DNA of 64,000 nt from Prosthecobacter dejongeii (lineage in GTDB: Bacteria; Verrucomicrobiota; Verrucomicrobiia; Verrucomicrobiales; Verrucomicrobiaceae): positions 124,001-188,000 of the forward strand of contig NZ_JACHIF010000010.1 of the NCBI RefSeq assembly GCF_014203045.1. The letters run 5' to 3'. Shown here piece by piece: positions 6,995 through 14,778 of the stretch. Each line of letters begins with the position of its first letter. Within the stretch, counting starts at the first letter, position 1. The position numbers were made by a program, and so were the translations under genes. The notes below the pieces were generated by a model that had not been told where the DNA came from, did not search any database, and saw nothing but the letters and a program-made list of their open reading frames with translations.

Positions 6995-8785
6995 TTAACG
7001 CTGACCAGTTGTTACGATGTAGTGAAGCATCAGTTCCATGAGTGGCTTCGGCAGGTAAAGCTGCGACACCTCTAAAAGCTTCCACTCCTGGCCGCGATGG
7101 TTCGAGCCCTTGAGCGAATCTGGATCCATCAGGGCGCTATCAATGCGGATGACAGTTTCCTTGCCTTCTGGATGGGCATAGCCGCTGACTTTGCGGTATT
7201 GTCTCCAGCTTCCCGACCGCAGGAAATGCGTTTGATGATCCACCCACAACCTCGTTGTCGCTTTGCGCCGGTTGTTGATGAAATTATACATGCTCCAATC
7301 AGGGGCTGTGTAAATGTCCCTGAGCATGTCTCTCCGAGGGGATTCACAGACCAGTTGCACAGCCACCACTTGGTCTGCCTTGTCAGTGACGATGTAGAGC
7401 TTGTTGAAGCCCCCATCGAAGATCCCATCAAAGGCATAGTGAAAGAGCGAGTCCTTGGGGAAACCTGCTGTGATGACCTTGTTTTTGGGAACGATGTTCT
7501 GTGTCAGTCCCAGCTTCTGTTTCGCCTCTGCATACGGCATCAGGTAGGTGACCCCTTGGTAAATTTCAATTTCAGGAGCCGGAGTAACATTGGGAGACGG
7601 ACGAGCAAAAGGCGATAGCAGGGAACCCAACTCCTTCATCGCTGCAATGCCTCCATGCATCGGGCTTGCCCATCCATTATCGAGGACGAGTCCGCTGGAA
7701 GGACTCTGTGCAAGGGCTGATGCTTGGAAAGTAAACACAACAATCATCGTCGCAGCGGTCCATTCCCTTTTTACCCATGAATAGGCCTTCCATGAGATGA
7801 CTCCGAAAACGGTCAAAAGCACTGAAACAGCGAGAAAAATGACCGCCCCGTCATCTTGTCGTGTAGATGCTAGCTGAACCTCTTTGGCCTGAGCATTTCT
7901 GATTCGGCCCTCCAATTCCTGGGTAGTCGAATAATTCCCAATTCCCTGCACCAGTGGTGTGATCACATCTCCTTCATCGAGACTGGCAGCGGCTGAGAGA
8001 GCATACCCCGCTTGATTGCCAAAACTCGTATGCTGATCCAGGTAAGCTTGATGTTCGGCTCTATACTCGCTCGCAGCCGCAATCTCTCTGTTGGTTTGGG
8101 ATGAGGCCAGCCCAACAATGACCAATGTCAGCAGCGCTGCAAAGGCAGAGCCAATAAAAGCAGGATGCCACCAGAAAGACCTGATGTCCTTCTTCCGCTG
8201 ATCAGGATCGCGTTCAGGCACCATTGGTTTTTGCACTCGATATTTGATGTATCGAATGCCCGTCATCGGCACATACAGGACGCTAAGGGCAAACAATGAC
8301 GAGGCCAAACCCGACACCACTGTCAGCATAAAGACGCAACCGAACACAACGGTTGCCAGAAACGAGAAAATTGGATTTCGAGGCCAGAAAGAGAAAGGCA
8401 ATCTCACTAGTTTTGGAGAGCTTGTCAGTGGGGGCCCTTCTTGTGCGTCCACATTCACAGAACCAGAATCAATCTGAGGCTCGAGAAAAAATGCCTCCAC
8501 CGATCCAAACATAATTTGATCGTTGTCAGTCAATTGTGCTTCAGCCACCTTCTCACCATTCAAAAAGGTTCCGTTTGTGGAGTTCATGTCCACCAGCACA
8601 AAGCCACCAGCCTTCGTTTTGATCGCTGCATGATGACTGGAAACAGACTCATGATCCAAAACCAAATCATTCGCTGAATGCCTACCCACCAACAACGTCC
8701 CGCCAGCCAAAGGAAGTCGTTGCCCATTCACAAGCAATGTCGCTGAAGAGGGAGGGCTTGTCTCGAAAGTGTGCGGATTGTTCAT
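6995..8785 (-). CDS. FHA-domain multi-pass membrane protein
   Basis: From the ATG at 8785 (M-N-N-P-H) this protein has 596 residues. Residues 20-105 form a forkhead-associated domain with the hallmark G-R-H-S-x-x-N-D, S-S-H-H-A and N-S-T-N-G-T-F-L-N-G segments, so it likely binds phosphothreonine. Several hydrophobic stretches follow (about 140-175, 210-235 and 320-370). The last 200 residues form a soluble domain of unknown family. FHA proteins often belong to kinase signalling, but no Ser/Thr kinase gene is in the window. It sits inside the element between the Rep/stem-loop block and small membrane proteins. The ORF can be read upstream to 8836, through the inverted repeat, but that start is less likely. 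Confidence 0.75.
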   Translation of the reverse strand: MNNPHTFETSPPSSATLLVNGQRLPLAGGTLLVGRHSANDLVLDHESVSSHHAAIKTKAGGFVLVDMNSTNGTFLNGEKVAEAQLTDNDQIMFGSVEAFFLEPQIDSGSVNVDAQEGPPLTSSPKLVRLPFSFWPRNPIFSFLATVVFGCVFMLTVVSGLASSLFALSVLYVPMTGIRYIKYRVQKPMVPERDPDQRKKDIRSFWWHPAFIGSAFAALLTLVIVGLASSQTNREIAAASEYRAEHQAYLDQHTSFGNQAGYALSAAASLDEGDVITPLVQGIGNYSTTQELEGRIRNAQAKEVQLASTRQDDGAVIFLAVSVLLTVFGVISWKAYSWVKREWTAATMIVVFTFQASALAQSPSSGLVLDNGWASPMHGGIAAMKELGSLLSPFARPSPNVTPAPEIEIYQGVTYLMPYAEAKQKLGLTQNIVPKNKVITAGFPKDSLFHYAFDGIFDGGFNKLYIVTDKADQVVAVQLVCESPRRDMLRDIYTAPDWSMYNFINNRRKATTRLWVDHQTHFLRSGSWRQYRKVSGYAHPEGKETVIRIDSALMDPDSLKGSNHRGQEWKLLEVSQLYLPKPLMELMLHYIVTTGQR

Positions 8786-8815
8786 GGCAGCTTCTAAAAA
8801 GCTCGCCAATAACGA

Positions 8816-8835
8816 TGTTCTGATTTCACAGAACA
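8816..8835. promoter_or_regulatory. Inverted repeat upstream of FHA gene
   Basis: Perfect arms TGTTCTG (8816-8822) and CAGAACA (8829-8835) separated by six bases, 31 bases upstream of the FHA start. It resembles a LexA half-site pair, but the spacing is ten rather than four, so another regulator is more likely. Confidence 0.4.
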
Positions 8836-8836
8836 T

Positions 8837-9374
8837 GGATACAGGTGACCGGAGAGTTAAGAAGCCGCCACAGGACAGCCGCGACGGCCTTTAAGCCGGA
8901 GGCTCTGGACATAACCGTCGCCTCCCGGCCATTTTCATGGTCGTTAGGCGACGTGTTTTGCGGCACACGTCTGCCGCCTGTAGCGAGGTTCTTAAGCCCC
9001 GGCTCATGTCTCCACGAGCTGTTCAAATGATGCATTGATCTGCTGCGCTGTAAAGTGCAACGTGTGCCCTTCGCCTGCTCAGAGGCGGGTAAAACCTTGA
9101 GGATGAAGGATTATTTTCACCGATTATTTCTGAAGCTGGAGATTGCCCTTTTGGAGGCCTTTCTGACACCTCTTAATTTGTGAGGATGCAGAGTTCGTCT
9201 AACCAAATGCATTGTACCCTATTTCTGCCCTGCACGTCAAGATGATTGTGATGTTGAGAGGATGGAATCTCGGGAAGTGCTTATGGATTGCGTCAGGAAA
9301 TTTTGTGGGGCGTTTGAAGGGGTGGGGGAGTGTCACCATAGCGGATGCCTATCCCAACCCCTCTAAAAACGCTT
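8837..9374. other. Non-coding structured block, candidate origin (dso/oriT)
   Basis: About 540 bases without a credible gene between the Rep stop and the FHA gene. It contains two adjacent GC-rich imperfect stem-loops: GCCGGAGGC (8895-8903) with GCCTCCCGGC (8920-8929), and AGGCGACGTGT (8946-8956) with ACACGT and CGCCT (8965-8979). A G-rich/C-rich pair lies near 9316-9365. Stem-loops beside an HUH Rep gene are where a nicking origin would be expected; no nick-site consensus was recognised. Confidence 0.4.
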
Positions 9375-10826
9375 CTATTCAGTCCAGAGAACTTTCTTGG
9401 GTTTTACCGGAGGCTGCTCGGTTTTATTTATTTTCTGCAAATAGGCCTTCCTCGCTTCTTTCTGAGCGTCAATTCCCCTCTGAATTTGTGAGGGACTCTT
9501 GCCGATGTAGGAGGATGAAGTGCCGCAGAGATTTCCATATCTGGAGACCTTTTTTAATCCATCGAAGGCCACCTGATGACCATCAAAGAATTCCTTCATC
9601 TCAACATTTAATGCCATGGCCTGTGCGGGATCATTAGAAGCGTGCAGACCCCAGGCTGATTCATAAGGAGAAACAAAATCAACGGCTTTGGTGAGGTATT
9701 TGACCGCTCTTTCAAAGTCCTCGACAGACGGAAGGGGTTTTATTTTGATGGAAGGAGCTCGGTCTAAACCTGCATCCCTGAGGAATTCTTGAAGTTGTTC
9801 CTGAACCGTCTCCAAGCCTTCATCAGAGGCCATAATGACGTGCGAATGAGGATTGACCCTTAGAGGAAGGAATTGAGAAAGTTTAATTTCGTGAGCCAAA
9901 TAGGCCCCACGAATGAGATGTGATTTAAGGCATGATTTAACTAATTGTGTGTTTGCATCCCAATACACTCGGCAATTTGTGGCACTGGTGGAAGAGAATG
10001 GGATGGAACCGTCAAAGCTGAGGGTAACGGAATAAAAAGTGAAATCAGTCTTGAAGCACTGATCAAAAATACGCCATTGCTGAGAGGCCTTGTATTGTGC
10101 ACAACGATCACACAAATTCCATTTTAAACAGGCAGTGCGTTTCCCATCCATTTCATTCATGCAGTAAGCCACCTTCTTGGCATAGCGACTGTTGGAAGCA
10201 ATCAGAGGACACAAAGAGGCGATATACTCGGGTGAATAAAACCGGCTGAATTCTGGGGCAGCCTTGGTATTGCGAATTCTCCAGGCGTCAGTCATTTCTG
10301 GATGCATCATCTCCTGATAGCGGTCCAACTGATCTTCATTACACCAATTCAGTTTTTCGAATGTGTCGGGTCTCTTGGGTCTGATGATTCTTCCCTTGGA
10401 GGACTTGTCAGAAAGAACCAGAGCTGAGGTATTGGAGGAATGGGATTGGGTTTTGGAATCATCATTCTCTGGAACATTAGAGCTGACTGGGGGAGGAGAA
10501 TCACCCGTAGAGGAGCTGGATGATGAAGAGATAATTGATGAATGATAAGGAGATGTATTATTAAGATGATATATATAGGTATATTGATCTAATAGAGCGA
10601 GGCTTGAATTTCTTGCGTCGCTTGCTTCAATCCCTTCTCTGGTTGAAGCCTCTTTATCGTTTTTTTCTGGGTGTGACGAATCACATGGTAGGATAATCAC
10701 TGACTTTAAAGCGGTCGGAGATCCTGCTCCCCGACGATATAGACCGTTGATTTCCAGTGATTTAACCCTGGTCAGGAGGTCGCATTTATTAACAAGATCT
10801 GGTGTTTGTTCCAAATCCCATCTCAC
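9375..10826 (-). CDS. HUH rolling-circle replication initiator (Rep)
   Basis: The protein has 483 residues. The C-terminal two thirds carry features of Rep proteins of small plasmids: cysteines at 222, 233, 239 and 242 in a C-x5-C-x2-C zinc-finger-like cluster, the metal-binding HUH motif N-P-H-S-H-V (His 327 and 329), and Y-L-T-K at 377-380 as the catalytic Tyr with a following Lys. It would nick one strand at an origin and stay linked to the 5' end. The first 150 residues are low in complexity, with a Ser tract near 97-106, so the true start may lie downstream. Upstream is a 21-base palindrome that may be its operator. It suggests that the element can replicate after excision. Confidence 0.75.
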   Translation of the reverse strand: MRWDLEQTPDLVNKCDLLTRVKSLEINGLYRRGAGSPTALKSVIILPCDSSHPEKNDKEASTREGIEASDARNSSLALLDQYTYIYHLNNTSPYHSSIISSSSSSSTGDSPPPVSSNVPENDDSKTQSHSSNTSALVLSDKSSKGRIIRPKRPDTFEKLNWCNEDQLDRYQEMMHPEMTDAWRIRNTKAAPEFSRFYSPEYIASLCPLIASNSRYAKKVAYCMNEMDGKRTACLKWNLCDRCAQYKASQQWRIFDQCFKTDFTFYSVTLSFDGSIPFSSTSATNCRVYWDANTQLVKSCLKSHLIRGAYLAHEIKLSQFLPLRVNPHSHVIMASDEGLETVQEQLQEFLRDAGLDRAPSIKIKPLPSVEDFERAVKYLTKAVDFVSPYESAWGLHASNDPAQAMALNVEMKEFFDGHQVAFDGLKKVSRYGNLCGTSSSYIGKSPSQIQRGIDAQKEARKAYLQKINKTEQPPVKPKKVLWTE

Positions 10827-10918
10827 TCTTTGATGAGATAGGTATAGATACTCGCAAAAATGAGAACGTCAAGCGAAACCTAAGATATATACGTAATTTA
10901 AGAGTCTCGGCATTTCTG

Positions 10919-10939
10919 ACATCAACCAATGGTTGATGT
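10919..10939. promoter_or_regulatory. 21-base perfect palindrome upstream of rep
   Basis: ACATCAACCA and its exact reverse complement TGGTTGATGT flank a single central base, 93 bases upstream of the rep start. The half-site CATCAACCA recurs at 12101-12109, upstream of the HTH gene. A dimeric regulator-binding site is likely; candidates are the HTH or ParB-like proteins next door, or Rep itself. Confidence 0.5.
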
Positions 10940-10949
10940 GATGATGTGC

Positions 10950-10987
10950 AAAAAAATGAGCCTGGCACCTATACAGGTACCAGGCTC
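10950..10987 (-). terminator. Terminator after ParB-HTH-like gene
   Basis: Stem GAGCCTGG (10958-10965) with CCAGGCTC (10980-10987) and an inner ACCT/AGGT extension. On the minus strand six T follow after two bases. Confidence 0.75.
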
Positions 10988-11020
10988 TAAATTGTGCACT
11001 AGATAATGCTCGGACAGGCT

Positions 11021-11782
11021 TTATTCTGTCACCGAATCTTCTGATTCTAAAGCATTGTCAATAGTAAGGGCTCCATCAATGTTAGGTTCCTCATCATCAC
11101 TCTCAAGTGCTGTGATTTTATCTGCCAGTGCCTTAGCCAAACGTTTCAGTTTTTTCAGACTTTCGACTGAATACTGAGTCGTCGGCGCTTCATCAAGGGT
11201 ACTCATCATCAGTTGAACAACCTCAACGACTTTGATCTTCTTTTTGAACCCTTTTGCTGCGGGCGGCTGAGCCGCAGCCTCATTGCTGGCATCTACAAGC
11301 TGCTTGAAGCCAGGACGTCTGCCCTTTGCTTCTTTTATAGCAGCGGATAAAATCTCAGCTGACTTTTCTTTTCCTAAGCTGATCAGCAATCGAAGAGACC
11401 GTTCAGTATCAGGAATAGTTCCTAATTCGAACTTTTTCTCCACGCGCAGCCAATCGGCATGGGTAGCAGCTGAAATTAATTGCTGTACTCTTTGAATGGT
11501 TAGGTCCAGAGAATTTTCACAATATGCGGTCCAGCTTTCGTACTCGAGCTTGTAGAGTTCTTCTTCTTTAATTGCACGAAGAGCCTTTCCTGCTTCCAAG
11601 GATTTTGAGATTTTTATCGCGACTTCGTGAAGCTGCGAGAGACGCTCTTTTTGGTCTCGGTTGTTTTCAGCTGTCGTAATATCTGGATTTATTGGAGTTG
11701 TGATCATTTTAACGGGGTCCATTGACGATTTTGCAATTTTCTTAGCATGAACGTTTAATATGGGCGTCAATATGTCACTCAT
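11021..11782 (-). CDS. ParB-HTH-like plasmid maintenance protein (putative)
   Basis: From the ATG at 11782 this protein has 253 residues. A helical region at about 40-130 contains L-Y-K-L-E-Y-E-S-W-T-A-Y-C-E-N followed by a helix-turn-helix-like stretch (R-V-Q-Q-L-I-S-A-A) and I-P-D-T-E-R-S-L-R. This layout occurs in ParB-related DNA-binding proteins of plasmids and integrative elements. An acidic tail ends the protein. Start and upstream stop overlap as ATGAGTGA, so it is translationally coupled to the HTH gene. No ParA ATPase is visible, so a partition role is uncertain; it may be a regulator. Confidence 0.55.
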   Translation of the reverse strand: MSDILTPILNVHAKKIAKSSMDPVKMITTPINPDITTAENNRDQKERLSQLHEVAIKISKSLEAGKALRAIKEEELYKLEYESWTAYCENSLDLTIQRVQQLISAATHADWLRVEKKFELGTIPDTERSLRLLISLGKEKSAEILSAAIKEAKGRRPGFKQLVDASNEAAAQPPAAKGFKKKIKVVEVVQLMMSTLDEAPTTQYSVESLKKLKRLAKALADKITALESDDEEPNIDGALTIDNALESEDSVTE

Positions 11783-12050
11783 GGCCACTCACTGTTGAGC
11801 ACGTTTGGGCTTTGATATAGGCCCGCAGTGAATCAACCGAAATGAGACGAATCCCTTTTCGTGTTCCTGGCTTTTTCAATACATGAGATTCAACCAGGGG
11901 TTTCCCCCTCGTTTGACTCGGCAATACAAGAGAATTTAGCATGCTCCTGGAGAGGCCCCAGATGGTGGAGCCACTTTTCGGAAGTCTTATGAATTCATCC
12001 TGCTTGCAATCAGACACACTAATACTCTGTGAGGAGTGATGTGCTAACAT
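11775..12050 (-). CDS. AlpA/excisionase-like helix-turn-helix protein
   Basis: 91 residues with E-F-I-R-L-P, then G-L-S-R-S-M-L-N near residue 33, and a second half K-G-I-R-L-I-S-V-D-S-L-R-A-Y-I. This matches small MerR-type winged-helix DNA-binding proteins (AlpA/Xis group) that commonly control excision of integrative elements. It lies two genes from the integrase and leads a coupled pair with the ParB-HTH-like gene. A half copy of the rep-operator palindrome sits 51 bases upstream of its start. A recombination directionality factor role is likely but inferred. Confidence 0.65.
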   Translation of the reverse strand: MLAHHSSQSISVSDCKQDEFIRLPKSGSTIWGLSRSMLNSLVLPSQTRGKPLVESHVLKKPGTRKGIRLISVDSLRAYIKAQTCSTVSGHE

Positions 12051-12265
12051 TGTTGGTTATGTCTAAAAATGGTCTTGTTGAAACGGTGTAAAACGTTCAG
12101 CATCAACCACTACGGACCTTTGCTCCATAGCATTGGACACCCGCGTTTTTCACGCGGCAGTGCAACTCTTGGAGTGCCCGACACATTGGTCAAATGACGA
12201 TTGCAAAAAAAATCGAGTGCCACCCCCACCAGAGAGTGCTCATTCTAAAAAACATAACCATTACA

Positions 12266-12670
12266 TCAAGGCACGAGTTTCTTTAGCAACTGTCCAGGCT
12301 GGCCAATGCGCCTCACTTTGCAGAAAGGATCTTTGAATGCTGGATCGTAGAGGTGAGTGACTTCGATCTCGACGCATTTTCCTTCAAGAACACCGAGTTT
12401 GTCAGCCAGGATTTCTCCTTCCAAACCGATCACTGCGCCGATGTCATCCTTGAGCAGCGCCTCCAGATCATGGGCCAAGTGATTTTGGTCCTGTTCATTG
12501 TAGGTCTTCTTTGCCTGATATTTCTTGAGAGGGTGTATCAGCGAAGTGATTTCAAAAATCAGCCTCAATTCATCCGTCCCATTTTTTCCGTTCGTAATTC
12601 GCGCGTCAGCGATAATTGCCTGGTGGATGCCAGAGGGCACGACCCAGGTCGTTTTTTTGATTACCTTCAT
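12266..12670 (-). CDS. Unknown small protein, possibly OB-fold/ssDNA-related
   Basis: 134 residues, compact and beta-rich in pattern, beginning M-K-V-I-K-K-T-T-W-V-V-P-S-G. Its shape and position, an isolated gene between integrase and HTH gene, resemble small phage proteins of DNA metabolism that bind or modify single-stranded DNA. I cannot name a family with confidence. The 215 bases between it and the HTH gene hold no gene. Confidence 0.55.
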   Translation of the reverse strand: MKVIKKTTWVVPSGIHQAIIADARITNGKNGTDELRLIFEITSLIHPLKKYQAKKTYNEQDQNHLAHDLEALLKDDIGAVIGLEGEILADKLGVLEGKCVEIEVTHLYDPAFKDPFCKVRRIGQPGQLLKKLVP

Positions 12671-12930
12671 GTTTTATTTTTTCTGTGTCGGGGGATACCC
12701 CAACGTGATCTCTGAATAGGACCATCAATTTTAACCTCAACGAGAAGCGCCAAAAGATGGAAACGAGCTTTTTGGACTCATCCAAATTCATTGGAATAAT
12801 CTTACCATTTATTGCTAAGAAAATAAACACTTAAATCATTCTAAAATTCTATTTTCGTTTAAATACTCGTCATCTCTGTCTAAGCATGGTGTCACAAGTT
12901 GCTGAGGATGTTTGACACCCCCACGAAAAT
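12671..12930. other. Intergenic, partly AT-rich
   Basis: About 260 bases with a very AT-rich stretch at roughly 12780-12870. Short open frames here have unconvincing composition. Nothing else is recognised. Confidence 0.3.
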
Positions 12931-13083
12931 TCAACGCTCCACAAAGAGTCGAATGTTGCATGAGGTGATACGAGGGATCGCAGTAGCCGCGTCCTGTATG
13001 GCATAGCATTCCGCCTGAGAGCAATTCTCGCTCATGTTGATGAGCTCCACGGCAATGGGAATGCCCGCCGAGTCGTTCAACAT
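12931..13083 (-). CDS. Possible 50-residue ORF downstream of integrase
   Basis: An ATG 11 bases after the integrase stop, preceded by a GAGAG stretch, opens a 50-codon frame (M-L-N-D-S-A-G-I-P-I-A-V-E-L, with three Cys in the middle) ending TGA. Composition is protein-like and spacing suits coupling to the integrase. It may instead be a gene fragment. Low confidence. Confidence 0.25.
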   Translation of the reverse strand: MLNDSAGIPIAVELINMSENCSQAECYAIQDAATAIPRITSCNIRLFVER

Positions 13084-13094
13084 CTCTCAGAAGT

Positions 13095-14420
13095 TCATCG
13101 TTTTAGCAGACTTCCAATGCCTGGCGTTTCACGGGCCTCACTGTCAGAATAATATTTGGACGTGATGGTAGGCGTTGTGTGTCTCAAAAGGCGCTGCGCG
13201 GCATGAATGCCATGTTTTTTGGCCATCAGGGCTCCGACAGACTTTCTAAGAGAATGGACAGGATTGCGGTCTTTGACCCCTTGAGCTTTCAGCCATTTGT
13301 AAAGTGCCTGCCAGGTGTTGTAGCATCGCGGTTTTCCAACCCCATTTCGTCCAAAGTATCTGTCTGATTTTAAAACAAAGGAGCCGCTGGACACTTTTTG
13401 ATACGCCTTCAAAATTTCCGCAACCTCAAGATCTAAAGGAATGGCTTTTGCGTGTGCTTGATTTTTCGGGCTGAAAAATTCAGTGGTTTCCAACTTGATC
13501 CTAGGCCCTGTTGCAGTCTCAAGTTGCACCTGAGGCCATTCAAGAAGATCACTCTCCTTCCTCCTTAAACCAGCGCAAAAACTAAGGAGGAAGGCAATCC
13601 ACTTCTGCTGCCGCAACTCAAAATCTTCGACAGATTCACCCGCAATTCTGGGTCCCCCGAGTTCTTCCTTGGCCCTAACTAATAGCTGCTCTGCATCCAC
13701 TGAAGGGGTAAACCTCGCAGACGAATCCTCTTCCAAAAGTGAGACTTCAGAAAAAGGCAACGGTTCTGGCAGCAGTGCTGTAACGTCTTTGGCAACGAGC
13801 GAGACAACTTTGCGAACAGAAAACAGGGCTTTGGCAGAACGCAACACATGGTTAACAGTATGCTTTGCCTTTTCTCTTGCCTTGGGGTCACTAACACTTC
13901 CCTCCAATCGCGATTTAATCCATTTTGCCACGGCATTGCCCGAGAGCTTGGCCAATGGCATCGAGTCCACCATCTCACTCCACTTTTCGTGGGTTTTGAC
14001 GGAATAGGTAAGACCAAGCACGGCTTCTGCTGCGATGCGCCTCAATGCCTGCTCGTAACTCAGCAGTGTGATCGGTCGGACTTGTGAAATCCCACGAACC
14101 TCGGTTATCCACATGCCCACGGTCAAGATGCGTTGCTTGGACTGGGGCTGTTGAACCCGAAAATCTGGATTAGCAGCTGCACTCTCCCAACCGTGGGCTA
14201 CGACAAAACGGTATCGCTCTGCAGCACGCTTGGCAGCCTCATTCCTGTTGGAAGTATAGAGGTCGAAAAAACCGCGCTCACCATTATGTGAGAACCTACA
14301 GCAAAAATCTGTGCTGCCACGCTGCTGATAGAGCCTACCTGCAACCTGCCAATATTGAACATGGCTCTTGGAATAACGGATCTGATCTGATGGCAGTTTG
14401 ATGGCAGTTTTTGATTCCAT
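13095..14420 (-). CDS. Tyrosine recombinase (integrase)
   Basis: From the ATG at 14420 (M-E-S-K-T-A) this protein has 441 residues, with an N-terminal arm and SAM-like core-binding region (about 100-230) and a C-terminal catalytic domain. Catalytic residues are visible: Arg in C-A-G-L-R near 286, H-S-L-R near 389-392, L-L-R-H near 414 and the nucleophile in S-K-Y-Y near 423-424. The gene reads away from the tRNA-Leu fragment, which begins about 140 bases upstream. It is the enzyme expected to recombine the element into that tRNA gene. The frame is open to 14501, but the segment upstream of 14420 has weaker protein character. Confidence 0.9.
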   Translation of the reverse strand: MESKTAIKLPSDQIRYSKSHVQYWQVAGRLYQQRGSTDFCCRFSHNGERGFFDLYTSNRNEAAKRAAERYRFVVAHGWESAAANPDFRVQQPQSKQRILTVGMWITEVRGISQVRPITLLSYEQALRRIAAEAVLGLTYSVKTHEKWSEMVDSMPLAKLSGNAVAKWIKSRLEGSVSDPKAREKAKHTVNHVLRSAKALFSVRKVVSLVAKDVTALLPEPLPFSEVSLLEEDSSARFTPSVDAEQLLVRAKEELGGPRIAGESVEDFELRQQKWIAFLLSFCAGLRRKESDLLEWPQVQLETATGPRIKLETTEFFSPKNQAHAKAIPLDLEVAEILKAYQKVSSGSFVLKSDRYFGRNGVGKPRCYNTWQALYKWLKAQGVKDRNPVHSLRKSVGALMAKKHGIHAAQRLLRHTTPTITSKYYSDSEARETPGIGSLLKR

Positions 14421-14557
14421 GTAAGAGGATCGTTCAGCAGTGTCTTGACTTGTTTGAAAATGTTTGGTGCGTGTGGAACACTTGATACAGAAAGATTCCA
14501 CGACTTCCAGGGGATTTCAAAGCAGAACATGCTCAAACACAAAATCCCACGCTAATG

Positions 14558-14615
14558 CTAGACTCAAAATCTTGTTCTTAACAGAGTGTCGGTTCGAGTC
14601 CGACCACCGGCACCA
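14558..14615 (+). other. Attachment site: 3' fragment of tRNA-Leu(CAA)
   Basis: The sequence from the anticodon arm (loop C-T-C-A-A-A-A at 14562-14568) through a long variable arm, T-arm (stem GTCGG/CCGAC) and acceptor 3' strand CACCGGC with A and encoded CCA (14605-14615) is that of a tRNA-Leu with anticodon CAA. No matching 5' acceptor (GCCGGTG) or D-arm exists upstream; the sequence there belongs to the element. The 5' anticodon stem CTAGA pairs imperfectly with TCTTG, as expected if the crossover is in or near the loop. This marks the right border of the element. Confidence 0.75.
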
Positions 14616-14640
14616 CCCCTTGAAAATCAAGGGATTAAAC

Positions 14641-14673
14641 AAAAAGGCCCGACTCACAAAGTCGGGCTTTTTT
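14641..14673 (+). terminator. Terminator of the original tRNA-Leu gene
   Basis: GCCCGAC (14647-14653) pairs with GTCGGGC (14661-14667), followed by six T. It lies just after the tRNA 3' end and is therefore chromosomal. Confidence 0.8.
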
Positions 14674-14778
14674 GTGACCAGGATTCCTGTACCAACTCTG
14701 ATGAAGTCACGATTTTCATTCTTGGAAACGAAGCTTGGCTTATCATGAAATAAGGTTGCTAGACATTTCCCATCGTTC

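Noticed and set aside
8816..8835. LexA-type operator before FHA gene
   Set aside because: Half-sites are right, but the gap is ten bases instead of four, so it is kept only as an unassigned inverted repeat.
12836..13024. 62-codon minus-strand frame
   Set aside because: Composition is not protein-like and it overlaps the better frame at 12931-13083.
14520..14615. Complete tRNA-Leu gene
   Set aside because: No 5' acceptor strand or D-arm can be found; only the 3' part is present.
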